Of a stretch of 64,000 bases of DNA, positions 36,413 through 44,947 are shown piece by piece. Numbering within the stretch: position 1 is the first letter of the stretch; every line of letters begins with the position of its first letter. Origin of the DNA: Bradyrhizobium sp. OK095 (GTDB lineage Bacteria; Pseudomonadota; Alphaproteobacteria; Rhizobiales; Xanthobacteraceae); contig NZ_FOBX01000003.1 of NCBI RefSeq assembly GCF_900109945.1, forward strand, positions 186,001-250,000, in the 5' to 3' direction. Under the pieces are notes generated by a model. That model was not told the DNA's origin. It did not search any database and saw only the letters and a program-made list of their open reading frames with translations. The position numbers and the translations under genes were made by a program.

Positions 36413-37942
36413 CTAGTTCAATCGCTTCTGATTGGCTGTGTCGCGGTACCAGTCGAACGGTTGCTCATGCGTCGCGACCATCACGCTCTTGGTGTTGAAA
36501 TGGTCGTTGAAGCTCTCGGTGCCGCATTCGCGGCCGATGCCGGAATCGTCGACGCCGCCCCAGGGCGAAGCCGGATCGAGCCGGTGATGATCGTTGATCC
36601 AGACGATGCCGGCCTTGACGTTCGCAGCGACACGATGCGCGCGCGCGACGTCGCGGGTGCGGATCGCCGCGGCGAGGCCAAACGGCGAGTCGTTGGCGAG
36701 CCGCAGCGCGTCGGCCTCGTCCTTGAACGGCGTCACCGAGGTGAAGGGACCGAACACTTCCTCCTGGAAAATGCGCATGTCGGATTTGACGTCGGCGAAC
36801 ACCGTCGGCTCGACGAAATAGCCGTTGTCGTGACCCTGTACCTTCGCGGCAACACCGCCGGCGACGAGACGGGCGCCGTCTGCGTGACCGTAGCCCACGT
36901 AAGTGAGAACGCGGTCGCGCTGCCGGGCGGAGATCACGGGGCCCATTTGGGTGTTCGCATCGAAGGGATCGCCGACGCGGATCGTGCGGGTCTTGGCCTG
37001 CAGCTTCTCGACGAACTCGTCGTAGATCGATGCCTGGACGATATGGCGCGAGGCGCAGACGCAGGTCTGTCCGGCGCCGATGAAGGCGCCGAAGGCCGCG
37101 TAGTTGACGGCACGGTCGACGTCGAAATCGTCGAACACCATCACCGGCGTCTTGCCGCCGAGCTCCATGGTCTGATGCGCGAACACTTTTGCGGCCGCGC
37201 TGCCGGCGATGCGGCCTGCCTCGGTGCCGCCGGTCAGGACCAGCTTGTTGATGTCGCCATGCTCGGCCAGCATCTTGCCGGCGCTCTGGCCGAGGCCGAG
37301 AACGATATTGAAGACGCCGGGCGGCAGGCCCGCTTCGCTGAAGATCTGCGCGAGCTTCAAGGTCGTCAACGGCGTGTATTCGGACGGCTTGACCACGGTG
37401 ACGCACCCGGTCGCGAGCACGACCGCGAGCGATTTGCACAGGATCATCAAGGGATGATTGAACGGCGTGCAATTGGCGACGATGCCGATCGGCGTGCGGA
37501 GCGTGTAGTTGAGATACGCGCCTTCGACGGGGATCACGGAATCGCGGCGCGCGAGCGCAACACCGGCAAAGTAGCGGAAGAAATCGGGCAGGCGGGAGAG
37601 CTGGGCGCGGGTCTCGTTGATCGGGCGGCCGTTGTTGAGGGTCTCGAGCCGGTACAGGCTGTCGAGATTGGCCTCGAAGGCATCAGCGAGCTTGTTCACC
37701 AGCCTGGCCCGCGCGCGCGTGTCCATGCCGCCCCAGGCCTTGCCTTCGAACGCGGCGCGCGCGCTCTTCATGGCGCGGTCGATGTCTTCGGCGGTCGAGT
37801 TCGGGATGCGGGCGATGACGTCGCCGGTCGCGGGATTGCGGACGTCCAGCATCGTGCCGTTGCCGGCCTCGACTTCACGTCCATCGATGAAATTACCGTG
37901 GATCTCGACGTCGATCGACGCTGGGTTTGACGGGATGTTCAT
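36413..37942 (-). CDS. NAD(P)-dependent aldehyde dehydrogenase
   Basis: This 509-residue enzyme has all marks of the aldehyde dehydrogenase superfamily: TPIGIVANCTPFNHPLMI, the cofactor loop KPSEYTPLTTL, LTGGTEAGRIAG, the general base glutamate in TMELGGKTPVMVF near residue 263, the catalytic cysteine in GAGQTCVCASRH near residue 297, and EEVFGPFTSVTPF near the C terminus. It oxidises an aldehyde to the carboxylic acid; the native substrate is not clear. Its ATG overlaps the stop of the GntR regulator gene (ATGA), and the MFS gene follows 74 bases downstream. Confidence 0.92.
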   Translation of the reverse strand: MNIPSNPASIDVEIHGNFIDGREVEAGNGTMLDVRNPATGDVIARIPNSTAEDIDRAMKSARAAFEGKAWGGMDTRARARLVNKLADAFEANLDSLYRLETLNNGRPINETRAQLSRLPDFFRYFAGVALARRDSVIPVEGAYLNYTLRTPIGIVANCTPFNHPLMILCKSLAVVLATGCVTVVKPSEYTPLTTLKLAQIFSEAGLPPGVFNIVLGLGQSAGKMLAEHGDINKLVLTGGTEAGRIAGSAAAKVFAHQTMELGGKTPVMVFDDFDVDRAVNYAAFGAFIGAGQTCVCASRHIVQASIYDEFVEKLQAKTRTIRVGDPFDANTQMGPVISARQRDRVLTYVGYGHADGARLVAGGVAAKVQGHDNGYFVEPTVFADVKSDMRIFQEEVFGPFTSVTPFKDEADALRLANDSPFGLAAAIRTRDVARAHRVAANVKAGIVWINDHHRLDPASPWGGVDDSGIGRECGTESFNDHFNTKSVMVATHEQPFDWYRDTANQKRLN

Positions 37943-38589
37943 GACGACCTCTCTTCGACGATGACGGCGTTGCGCTTCAGCGCCGGAAGGACGCGTTTTT
38001 CGGTGGCCCCGATATGGGCCTTGATGATGCGCGCCGCGGTTCGCGTCTCGCGCTGTTGCATGGCGTCGATCAGGGCGACGTGCTCAGCGACGAGTTTTGC
38101 CGGATCGTGGCCCTTCAGATTGGAGACGCTGACGCGGACCAGCCGGTCGGCCTGGCCGATCAGATCGCACAGCGCCGTTGCCATGCGGCGATTGCCGGAC
38201 GCATTTGCCAGCGCGGTGTGGAAGCCGCGGTTATAGGCGATGAAGTCTTCGTGGTTGCCGGCGAAGCGGCGGAATTCATCGAGCGATTTCAGAACACTAT
38301 CAGGCGCGCTCTCGATCGCCTCCGCGACGCAGGCGGGCTCCAGCGCAAGACGGAAGCGCAGGAGGTCGCGGGCGTCGGACAGCGAGATCGGCGTGACCCG
38401 ATAGCCCTGGCGCGGCTGCACCGTCACGAGGTGCTCGCGCTGCAGCCTCAGAAGCGCATCCCGGACCGGTTGCCGGCTGACCTCATAGCGCTCGGCCAGA
38501 TCCTGCTCGCGCATTTCATCGCCTGGCGGAATACGACAGGCTAAAATATCAGACCTGAGACGATCGTAGATGTTTTCGCGTAATAGCAT
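37939..38589 (-). CDS. GntR-family regulator, FadR/FCD subgroup
   Basis: This 216-residue protein has the GntR winged helix at the N terminus (IYDRLRSDILACRIPPGDEMREQDLAERYEVSRQPVRDALLRLQREHLVTVQPRQGYRVTPI) and a helical FCD ligand-binding domain with the metal-binding residues of the D..H..H pattern (NRGFHTALANASGN, LVAEHVALIDAM, IIKAHIGATEKRV). It overlaps the aldehyde dehydrogenase gene by ATGA, so it should be the first gene of that operon and its local repressor. The palindrome AATATC-N8-GATATT lies just upstream. AGGAGA is about 11 bases before the ATG. Confidence 0.88.
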   Translation of the reverse strand: MLLRENIYDRLRSDILACRIPPGDEMREQDLAERYEVSRQPVRDALLRLQREHLVTVQPRQGYRVTPISLSDARDLLRFRLALEPACVAEAIESAPDSVLKSLDEFRRFAGNHEDFIAYNRGFHTALANASGNRRMATALCDLIGQADRLVRVSVSNLKGHDPAKLVAEHVALIDAMQQRETRTAARIIKAHIGATEKRVLPALKRNAVIVEERSS

Positions 38590-38613
38590 ATTATTTGGTG
38601 TCTCCTGGCGCCT

Positions 38614-38633
38614 AATATCTCAATCGTGATATT
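38614..38633. promoter_or_regulatory. Candidate GntR operator
   Basis: AATATC (38614-38619) and GATATT (38628-38633) are inverted copies 8 bases apart, 25 bases upstream of the gntR start in the AT-rich gap shared with the divergent hydrolase gene. Position and symmetry fit an autoregulatory site; not proven. Confidence 0.5.
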
Positions 38634-38733
38634 TCACGTCAAGGGCTAAAAGCTTGAATTCTCTGACAGTTGATTTATCAGTCAGGGCCTCCAAGGCATG
38701 CAAACGACCGATAAAGTTAGGGAAAGACCGGAC

Positions 38734-39507
38734 ATGGACAGGCTTCTTGCCAACGGGACCGTCAACGCCGCGCAATCGGGCGAGGGGCCGCCGCTGTTCC
38801 TGTTCCACTCGCTGCTGTCCGATCGCGCGAGTTTTGATGCGATCGTGCCTGACCTCGAGAGATCGTTTCGAACCATCGTGCCGGAGCTGCCGGGGTTCGG
38901 CGGTTCACGCGCGGTCGAGGGCGGGCTCATCGCTGTCGCAGACAGGATGGCGGAGGCCGTGAAGGATGCTGCGGCCGGCGCACCGGCGATCGTGCTCGGC
39001 AACGGCTATGGTGGCTTCGTCGCCTTACAGATGGCGATCCGCCATCCGGAGATCGCCAGCAAGTTCATCCTCGCCGATTGCGGTGCTGCCTTCTCGGAGC
39101 CCGGCCGCGAAGCGTTTCGCAACATGGCGAAGGCATCGCGCGAGAAAGGCCTGGAAGCGATCACCGATGTCGCGATGCGGCGCCTGTTTGCGCCCGAGTT
39201 TCAGGCTCAGCATCCGGACCTGATGCAGGATCGTCGTGCAGCGTTCCTGCGGACGGATCCCGACGTGTTTCGCGCGGCGTGCGACGCGTTGGCAAGCCTC
39301 GATCTCCGCTCAGAACTTTCCGCGGTGAAAGTCCCGGTCCTCGTTCTGGTCGGTGAGCACGACGAAGCGACGCCTCCGCCGATGTCGCATGAGCTGGCCG
39401 CCGGATTGCCGCGCGCCGAGCTCAAGATCATTCCGGGATGCGCGCACGTGCCGCAGCTTCAATCGCCGCGGCAGTTTCTCGGAGCCATGAAGGGATTTCT
39501 GCTCTGA
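38734..39507 (+). CDS. Alpha/beta hydrolase-fold protein lacking the nucleophile serine
   Basis: This 257-residue protein follows the alpha/beta hydrolase fold: GPPLFLFHSLLSDRASF (oxyanion region), TIVPELPGFGGSRAVEGG, then VLGNGYGGFVALQMAIRHPE, where the nucleophile elbow is normally GxSxG. Here the serine position is glycine (GNGYG). The acid (LVGEHDEATPP) and the histidine (PGCAHVPQLQSP) of the triad are present. It resembles 3-oxoadipate enol-lactonase-like enzymes but may be inactive as an esterase, or may use another chemistry. I prefer the ATG at 38734 (AGGGAAAG upstream) to the one at 38698. It is divergent from gntR. Confidence 0.8.
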   Translation: MDRLLANGTVNAAQSGEGPPLFLFHSLLSDRASFDAIVPDLERSFRTIVPELPGFGGSRAVEGGLIAVADRMAEAVKDAAAGAPAIVLGNGYGGFVALQMAIRHPEIASKFILADCGAAFSEPGREAFRNMAKASREKGLEAITDVAMRRLFAPEFQAQHPDLMQDRRAAFLRTDPDVFRAACDALASLDLRSELSAVKVPVLVLVGEHDEATPPPMSHELAAGLPRAELKIIPGCAHVPQLQSPRQFLGAMKGFLL

Positions 39508-39562
39508 GCGCGCAGATCGTATAAGGGCAGACAAGCCCTGAGACCTCGCACGATAATAGGCA

Positions 39563-40465
39563 ATGTTCACCCTGACGTTTCTTGGGACCTCGGCCAGCGT
39601 CCCATCCGCAGAGCGCAACCATCCAGCCCTTCTTGTGGAGGCCGCCGGCCAGCGCATGCTGGTTGATTGCGGCGAGGGCACGCAGCGCCAGTTGCTGCGC
39701 AGTGGCGCCGGCTTTCGGCGGCTTGACCGCATTCTGCTGACGCACGGTCATCTCGATCACGTGCTCGGCATCCCCGGTCTGTTCTCGACGCTGCGCTTGC
39801 GGCAGAGCTCCGATGTGATGGCCATTCATGGCGGCGCGGAGACGCTCGATATCGTCATCCGGATGCTCGCGGGTATCTGGGGCGAGGGCAGGGCGCCGAT
39901 CCCGGTGGAGTTCGCAGCGCTCGCCGAAGGGCGGTTCATCGAGGCCGGCGAGTTCACCATCGATTGCTTTCCGGTCCGCCACCGCGACACCGATAGTTTT
40001 GGCTTCGTCTTCCAAAGCCCCGCACGCCGCCACCTTTTGTCCGACCGCCTCGCGGCGCTTGGCGTCCCCGACGGTCCCTTGCGCGGTGAGTTGGCGCAGG
40101 GACGACCGGTCGTCATCGCCGACCAAACGATTGTTCCGGAACACGTCCTGGGGCCGCCCAGCGGCGGCAAAAAGCTCGTCGTGATCGGCGACACCGAAAC
40201 CACGGATGGGCTTTCGAAAAATGTCACTGATGCCGACATGCTGGTGATCGAGGCGACGTTCCTCGATCGCGACGCATCGACCGCGCGGGACTATGGCCAC
40301 CTCACGGCAACCGAAGCCGCCGCGTTTGCCGCTGCAAACAACGTCAAGCAGCTCGTGCTGGTCCATGTGTCGGGCCGCTATGAGGACGAAGAGATTCTCG
40401 CTGAAGCGGCAAGGATATTTCCGAATACGCGGATCGCCGCCGACTTCGACCATATCGTGATCTAG
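39563..40465 (+). CDS. rnz: Ribonuclease Z (tRNA 3'-processing, metallo-beta-lactamase fold)
   Basis: This 300-residue metal-dependent hydrolase starts MFTLTFLGTSASVPSAERNHPA, the standard RNase Z opening. It carries the zinc motif LLTHGHLDHVLGIPGL (HxHxDH) near residue 60, further ligands in FPVRHRDTDSFGFVF and VIGDTETTDG, and the late histidine in DYGHLTATEAAAFA, with HVSGRYEDEE near the end. The length fits the short tRNase Z form, which trims 3' trailers of tRNA precursors. A related MBL enzyme of other function cannot be excluded. It is convergent with the IclR gene, 13 bases away. Confidence 0.85.
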   Translation: MFTLTFLGTSASVPSAERNHPALLVEAAGQRMLVDCGEGTQRQLLRSGAGFRRLDRILLTHGHLDHVLGIPGLFSTLRLRQSSDVMAIHGGAETLDIVIRMLAGIWGEGRAPIPVEFAALAEGRFIEAGEFTIDCFPVRHRDTDSFGFVFQSPARRHLLSDRLAALGVPDGPLRGELAQGRPVVIADQTIVPEHVLGPPSGGKKLVVIGDTETTDGLSKNVTDADMLVIEATFLDRDASTARDYGHLTATEAAAFAAANNVKQLVLVHVSGRYEDEEILAEAARIFPNTRIAADFDHIVI

Positions 40466-40478
40466 TCGCGACGAGCCC

Positions 40479-41342
40479 TCAGCCCGACAATCCCGACTTG
40501 ATCGCGATATCCTGCACCTGGGTCGTCACCTGCATCAGTCGCGGCAGTGCCTGGTCGCGAAAGGCCGGCAGGTCCATGCGCATCGCATCGACGGTGACGC
40601 TCAATCCGCCGATCACGAGACCCTGGGCGTCGAAGATCGGCGTTGCCAGCGTGCGCAAGCCATAGGCGTTCTCGCCGTCGGAGACGGCATGACCTTTCTT
40701 CTTCACCTGATCGAGCCGGGCGAGCAGGCCGTCGAGATCGGTCAGCGTTCGCTCCGACAGTTTGACACGTGGGCGCGCTTCCAGCCGCGCGACCTGCTCG
40801 TCCCGCGCCAGATGCGCCAGCATGACATGGCCGAGCGCGGCGCTATAGGCGGGAATGCGCGAGCCCGGGCGGCGATCTATCTTGTGGCGGTCGAGGCCGG
40901 CGCCGATGCGCGCGAGATAGATCACGTCGCCGCCGTCGAGGATGCCGAGCGAGGCCGCATCGCCGACATCAGGCACGAGGCCGCGCAGCAGCGGCTCGAC
41001 GATGGTCCGGAGCGATCCGTGCGACAGCACGGTGTAGCCGAGGTCGAGACAGGCGAGGCCGAGACGGAACCGGCGGCTCTGCGGCACCGCCTGAAGATAG
41101 CCGAGCTCGACCAGGGTCTGGATCAGGCGGAACGCGGTTCCGCGATCGAGATCGGCGCGTGCGGCAATCTCACTCAGGGTGAGCTCGAAGGCCTCGCTGG
41201 TGAAACTCTTGAGCACGGCAAACGCCTTGCCGACCGAAGCGACGTAATTCTTTGGGTTTTTCGACGTCGTTTCCGCCGCGCGCTTCACGGCCTTCTTTTC
41301 AGTCTTCTTTTCGACCTTGGCCATGCCCGAATGCCCTGCCAT
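40479..41342 (-). CDS. IclR-family regulator of the sugar-acid operon
   Basis: This 287-residue protein starts with a lysine-rich tail of 30 residues. The winged helix-turn-helix follows (YVASVGKAFAVLKSFTSEAFELTLSEIAARADLDRGTAFRLIQTLVELGYL), and then the IclR effector domain with FRLGLACLDLGYTVLS and RIPAYSAALGHVMLAHL. It ends with GLSVTVDAMRMDL. It is most similar in layout to PcaU/PobR-like members. It is divergent from the six-gene catabolic operon, and the palindrome TGTTCG-N5-CGAACA between them is the likely operator. A second in-frame ATG lies six codons in. Confidence 0.87.
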   Translation of the reverse strand: MAGHSGMAKVEKKTEKKAVKRAAETTSKNPKNYVASVGKAFAVLKSFTSEAFELTLSEIAARADLDRGTAFRLIQTLVELGYLQAVPQSRRFRLGLACLDLGYTVLSHGSLRTIVEPLLRGLVPDVGDAASLGILDGGDVIYLARIGAGLDRHKIDRRPGSRIPAYSAALGHVMLAHLARDEQVARLEARPRVKLSERTLTDLDGLLARLDQVKKKGHAVSDGENAYGLRTLATPIFDAQGLVIGGLSVTVDAMRMDLPAFRDQALPRLMQVTTQVQDIAIKSGLSG

Positions 41343-41404
41343 GACAGCTGTCGCCCTTGACGCGGCGGCAGCCTGATCCTACCAACGTGGCAGATCATAA
41401 CAAA

Positions 41405-41421
41405 TGTTCGCAATCCGAACA
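41405..41421. promoter_or_regulatory. Candidate IclR operator
   Basis: TGTTCG (41405-41410) and CGAACA (41416-41421) are perfect inverted arms separated by 5 bases, in the gap between the divergent iclR gene and the first gene of the sugar-acid operon. Size and spacing resemble IclR-family sites. The role is inferred from position. Confidence 0.55.
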
Positions 41422-41447
41422 ATATCGATTTGACGATCGGAGGAAGT

Positions 41448-42371
41448 TTGTCGACATCATCGCTGCACCCTCATGGCGTATTCTCCGCCGCGCTGACGCC
41501 GCTCGACACCGAGCTCGCCCCCGATCATGCGCGCTTCATCGCGCATTGCCGTTACCTGTTGGACGAGGGCTGTGACGGCATTGCGCTGCTCGGCACGACG
41601 GGCGAGGCAAACTCCTTCTCGGCCGCCGAGCGCACCGCACTGCTCGAGGCCGTGATAGCCGCCGGCGTCGCGCCGCAGCGGCTGCTTCCCGGCACCGGCG
41701 TTGCCGCGCTCACCGAGACCATCGCGCTGACGCGTCACGCGCTGTCGGTCGGCGTCGACACCGTCGTGATGCTGCCGCCGTTCTACTACAAGGGCGTCAG
41801 TGATGACGGCATCTTCGCGTCCTACAGCGAAGTCGTGCAGCGCATCGGCGATGCCAGGCTCAAGGTCGTGCTCTATCACATCCCGCAGATGTCGGCGCAG
41901 CCGATCTCGCATGCGTTGATCGAGCGGCTGCGCGCGGCCTATCCGGCCACCTTCGTCGGCATCAAGGATTCTTCCGGCGACTTCGCCAACATGACCGCGA
42001 TGGTCGATCGCTTCCCGGGCTTTGCGGTCCTGGTCGGGGCCGATCCTTTGCTGCTGCCGCTGCTGCGCAAGGGCGGGGCGGGCTGCATCACCGCGACCTC
42101 CAACCTCATCGCGCGCGACCTCGCCTATGTCTACAAGCACTTTCGCGACAGCGACGACGACGCGACGCTCAAGGCTGCGCAGGCGCGCATCGTCAAGGCG
42201 CGCGAGCTGGTCTCGCGCTTCCCGCAGATGGCCTCGCTGAAGGCGATAGTGGCCGAGCGTACCGGTCATTCCGGATGGCAGCGTCTGCGGCCGCCGCTGG
42301 AGTTCCTGCCGCCGGCTCAAGTGAAAGAGCTGCTTGCGGATGCCGCTGCCTTTGCGGCCGCTGCAATCTAG
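41448..42371 (+). CDS. DapA-like aldolase/synthase (DHDPS family)
   Basis: This 307-residue TIM-barrel enzyme starts at TTG (41448), which directly follows GGAGGAAG. It has the family motifs: GIALLGTTGEANSFSAAER (GTTGE pyruvate-binding loop), TVVMLPPFYYKG, the catalytic tyrosine in VVLYHIPQMS, and the Schiff-base lysine in FVGIKDSSGDFANM near residue 170. Members form or cleave C-C bonds at 2-oxo acids: dihydrodipicolinate, KDG, N-acetylneuraminate and others. The company of a FAD oxidase, a four-carbon acid-sugar kinase and PdxA2 suggests a catabolic sugar-acid aldolase or dehydratase rather than lysine synthesis. Confidence 0.87.
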   Translation: MSTSSLHPHGVFSAALTPLDTELAPDHARFIAHCRYLLDEGCDGIALLGTTGEANSFSAAERTALLEAVIAAGVAPQRLLPGTGVAALTETIALTRHALSVGVDTVVMLPPFYYKGVSDDGIFASYSEVVQRIGDARLKVVLYHIPQMSAQPISHALIERLRAAYPATFVGIKDSSGDFANMTAMVDRFPGFAVLVGADPLLLPLLRKGGAGCITATSNLIARDLAYVYKHFRDSDDDATLKAAQARIVKARELVSRFPQMASLKAIVAERTGHSGWQRLRPPLEFLPPAQVKELLADAAAFAAAAI

Positions 42372-42398
42372 ACTTGGTGCGCGCGACGAGGCGATCCG

Positions 42399-43844
42399 AT
42401 GTCCTGTTCTCTCGAGGATGCGCTGACCGGGCTCGCTGACATCGTCGGCGACAAATACGTCATCGCGTCCGGGCCGGACCAGGAACCCTATGTGGTGGAT
42501 TGGCGTGGGCGCTATCACGGCCGCGCCGTTGCGGTGGTGAGGCCCGGCTCGACCGCCGAGGTCGCCTCCGTCGTCAAGTTCTGCGCGGCGAAGCGGCTCG
42601 CCATCGTGCCGCAGGGCGGCAACACCGGCATGTGCGGGGCCGCGACGCCTGACGATCGCGCGGGCAATGTCGTGATCCGGCTCGATCGCATGCGGGCCGT
42701 GCGTGACGTCAGCCCGCTTGCCAACACGATCACGGTGGAGGCCGGCTGTATCCTCGCCGAGGTGCAGAATGCGGCGAAGGACGTCGATCGCTATTTCCCG
42801 CTGAGCTTAGGCGCCGAGGGCTCCTGCCAAATCGGCGGCAATATCTCGACCAATGCCGGCGGTACGGCCGTGCTGCGCTACGGCCCTACCCGCGATCTCG
42901 TGCTCGGCCTGGAGGTCGTTCTGCCCGACGGGCGAATCTTCAACGGCCTGCGCGCGCTGCGCAAGGACAACACCGGTTACGCCCTCAAGCAGCTCTTCAT
43001 CGGTGCGGAGGGCACGCTCGGCATCGTCACCGCGGCGGTGCTGAAACTGTTCGCGCCGCCGCGCAGCTCGGCTTTGGAGCTGCTGAAACTACAAGGCGTC
43101 GAGCAGGCGCTGGAGATCATGTCGCGCCTGCGTGGTGCGGTTGGCGACCGGCTCGGCAGCCTGGAGATCATGTCGCGCTCGCAGATCGAGGCGATTGCCG
43201 CGACGGTGCCGCACGTCACCGTGCCCTTCGAGCTGACGACGCCGTGGTATCTGATCGTCGAGCTGACCGATACGCTCGCAGGCGTCGATCTCGACGAGCC
43301 GCTTGCCACGGTGCTGGCGGAAGCAATGGAAGCCGGGCTCGCCGAAGACGTAGTCCTCGCAACCAATCTCGCGCAGGCGAAGGCGATCTGGGCTGTCAGG
43401 CACAGCGTGTCCGAAGGCAACAAGCGCAGCGGCTACGTGGTGTCGCATGACAGCGTGGTGCCGCTGGAGCGCCAGGCGGCCTTCGTCAACAATGTCGAAG
43501 CCCGGATCAAGGCCGCGGTGCCACATGCGAACGTCGTGATGCACGGTCACATCGGCGATGGCAACATCCATGTCGTCGCCCTGATCGACCGCGTGCATTG
43601 CCAGGACCCGGACACGACTGCCGCACTGGTGGCTGTGATCAACGAAATCGTCGATGACGAGACCGCGGCGCAGGGCGGGGCGATCAGCGCCGAGCACGGC
43701 ATCGGCATCACCAATCGCGGCCGGCTCGCCCGCGTCGCCGATCCGCTCGACATCGAGCTGATGCGCGACATCAAGCGCTTGCTCGATCCGAACGGCCTGA
43801 TGAATCCGGGCAAGATTTTTGGCGAGGGAGCAGCGGGACGATGA
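42399..43844 (+). CDS. FAD-linked 2-hydroxy-acid oxidase/dehydrogenase (GlcD-like)
   Basis: This 481-residue flavoprotein has an N-terminal FAD_binding_4 domain (VVRPGSTAEVASVVKFCAAKRLAIVPQGGNTGMCG; then LGAEGSCQIGGNISTNAGGTAVLRYGPTRDLVLGLEVVLPDG) and the C-terminal GlcD/D-lactate dehydrogenase domain. The latter contains VVMHGHIGDGNIHVVALI, the conserved histidines, and ISAEHGIGITNRGRL. The family oxidises D-2-hydroxy acids such as glycolate, D-lactate and D-2-hydroxyglutarate. In this operon it could oxidise a sugar acid or its breakdown product. It lies 27 bases after the aldolase gene and overlaps the kinase gene by ATGA. Confidence 0.88.
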   Translation: MSCSLEDALTGLADIVGDKYVIASGPDQEPYVVDWRGRYHGRAVAVVRPGSTAEVASVVKFCAAKRLAIVPQGGNTGMCGAATPDDRAGNVVIRLDRMRAVRDVSPLANTITVEAGCILAEVQNAAKDVDRYFPLSLGAEGSCQIGGNISTNAGGTAVLRYGPTRDLVLGLEVVLPDGRIFNGLRALRKDNTGYALKQLFIGAEGTLGIVTAAVLKLFAPPRSSALELLKLQGVEQALEIMSRLRGAVGDRLGSLEIMSRSQIEAIAATVPHVTVPFELTTPWYLIVELTDTLAGVDLDEPLATVLAEAMEAGLAEDVVLATNLAQAKAIWAVRHSVSEGNKRSGYVVSHDSVVPLERQAAFVNNVEARIKAAVPHANVVMHGHIGDGNIHVVALIDRVHCQDPDTTAALVAVINEIVDDETAAQGGAISAEHGIGITNRGRLARVADPLDIELMRDIKRLLDPNGLMNPGKIFGEGAAGR

Positions 43845-44947
43845 CGAATGTCCGCCTGCTCGCTGACGATCTCACCGGTGCGCTCGACACCGCGGCGGAG
43901 TTCGTTGGCCTGTGCGGGCCGTTCGACGTCACCTGGCCGGAGGCGCCGGCGGCACAACGTTCCGGCAGCCTCGCGATCGACAGCGGTACCCGTGAACGAT
44001 CGAAGGCCGAGAGCCTCGAGATCGTCGGACGGCTGGCGCCGCAGCTTCAGGGGGCGGCGATCGCCTACAAGAAGGTCGACAGCCTTTTGCGTGGAGCGTG
44101 GGCGGCCGAGCTCGGCGCCTGCCTGCGCAGCGGCCATTGGGCGTCCTGCGTGGTTGCACCCGCCTTCGACTATCAGGGGCGCCGCACCGCCGGTGGCCAG
44201 CAATTTGCGCGCACGGTGCAAGGCGAGTGGCATCGCGTCGGCGACAATCTGCTGGATCAATTGAGGCAGGACGGAATCGAGGCGCGGACGGGCGGTCCTG
44301 ATACGCTGTCGCAAGGCGGCGTTCAGGTGTTCGACGCCGAGAGCGATCTTGATCTCGACCGCGTGGTCGAGATGGCACGGCGCATGCCGAGGCCGTTGCT
44401 TTGGTGCGGAAGCGGAGGCTTGGCCGGCGCGCTTGCCCGCGGTCACGGTGCTGCCGCGCCGTCACAACTGAAGCTGCCGGTGTTGGGGCTGTTCGGCTCC
44501 GACCAGGCCGCCACCGCATCACAGCTCGCGGCGTGTGGCGAGGCGACCATCGCGCTTGCCGAGGGCGAGGGCGCGGCACGTGTCCAGCGCAAGCTGGTTG
44601 ACGACGGCGTGGCGCTGGTGAAATTCGCACTCGCGGATGGCCTGTCGCGCGTCGAAGCGGCGCAGCGTATCGCGCGCGAGCTGACAACGCTGATTGCGAC
44701 ACTCGATCCGCCCGGCACCTTGATCGTCGCTGGCGGTGAGACCCTGAAGGCCGTATGCGTTGCGCTCGGTGCGCATGCGCTCCAGGTGACGGGTCGTATC
44801 GTGCCGGGACTGCCGCGCTCGGTGCTGCAAGGCGGCCGGTGGGCCGGCGTCGACATCATCTCGAAATCCGGTGCATTCGGTCCCAGCGAGCTGTGGCGCG
44901 ACCTGCTCCGGGACAATCATCTGCTCAGAATGGAGAGTCCGATATGA
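43841..44947 (+). CDS. Four-carbon acid sugar kinase (DUF1537 family)
   Basis: This 368-residue kinase has the DUF1537 order: an N-terminal sugar-binding domain with VRLLADDLTGALDTAAEFV (the ADDxTGA motif), AIDSGTRERS, YKKVDSLLRGAWAAEL and VAPAFDYQGRRTAGG, and a C-terminal nucleotide-binding domain with LIVAGGETLKAVCVALG and IISKSGAFGPSELW. Family members phosphorylate the 4-OH of D-threonate, L-threonate, D-erythronate or related acids. It is slightly shorter than the typical 400-430 residues. Both ends overlap neighbours by ATGA, and the next gene encodes PdxA2, which supports a threonate/erythronate role. Confidence 0.87.
   Translation: MTNVRLLADDLTGALDTAAEFVGLCGPFDVTWPEAPAAQRSGSLAIDSGTRERSKAESLEIVGRLAPQLQGAAIAYKKVDSLLRGAWAAELGACLRSGHWASCVVAPAFDYQGRRTAGGQQFARTVQGEWHRVGDNLLDQLRQDGIEARTGGPDTLSQGGVQVFDAESDLDLDRVVEMARRMPRPLLWCGSGGLAGALARGHGAAAPSQLKLPVLGLFGSDQAATASQLAACGEATIALAEGEGAARVQRKLVDDGVALVKFALADGLSRVEAAQRIARELTTLIATLDPPGTLIVAGGETLKAVCVALGAHALQVTGRIVPGLPRSVLQGGRWAGVDIISKSGAFGPSELWRDLLRDNHLLRMESPI

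Noticed and set aside
34620..36416. 598-residue open frame on the plus strand
   Set aside because: Antisense to the MFS gene and the amidase start; very rich in Arg/His/Gln/Asp without a fold-like pattern.
36386..37930. 514-residue open frame on the plus strand
   Set aside because: Antisense to the aldehyde dehydrogenase gene with its catalytic Cys and Glu motifs.
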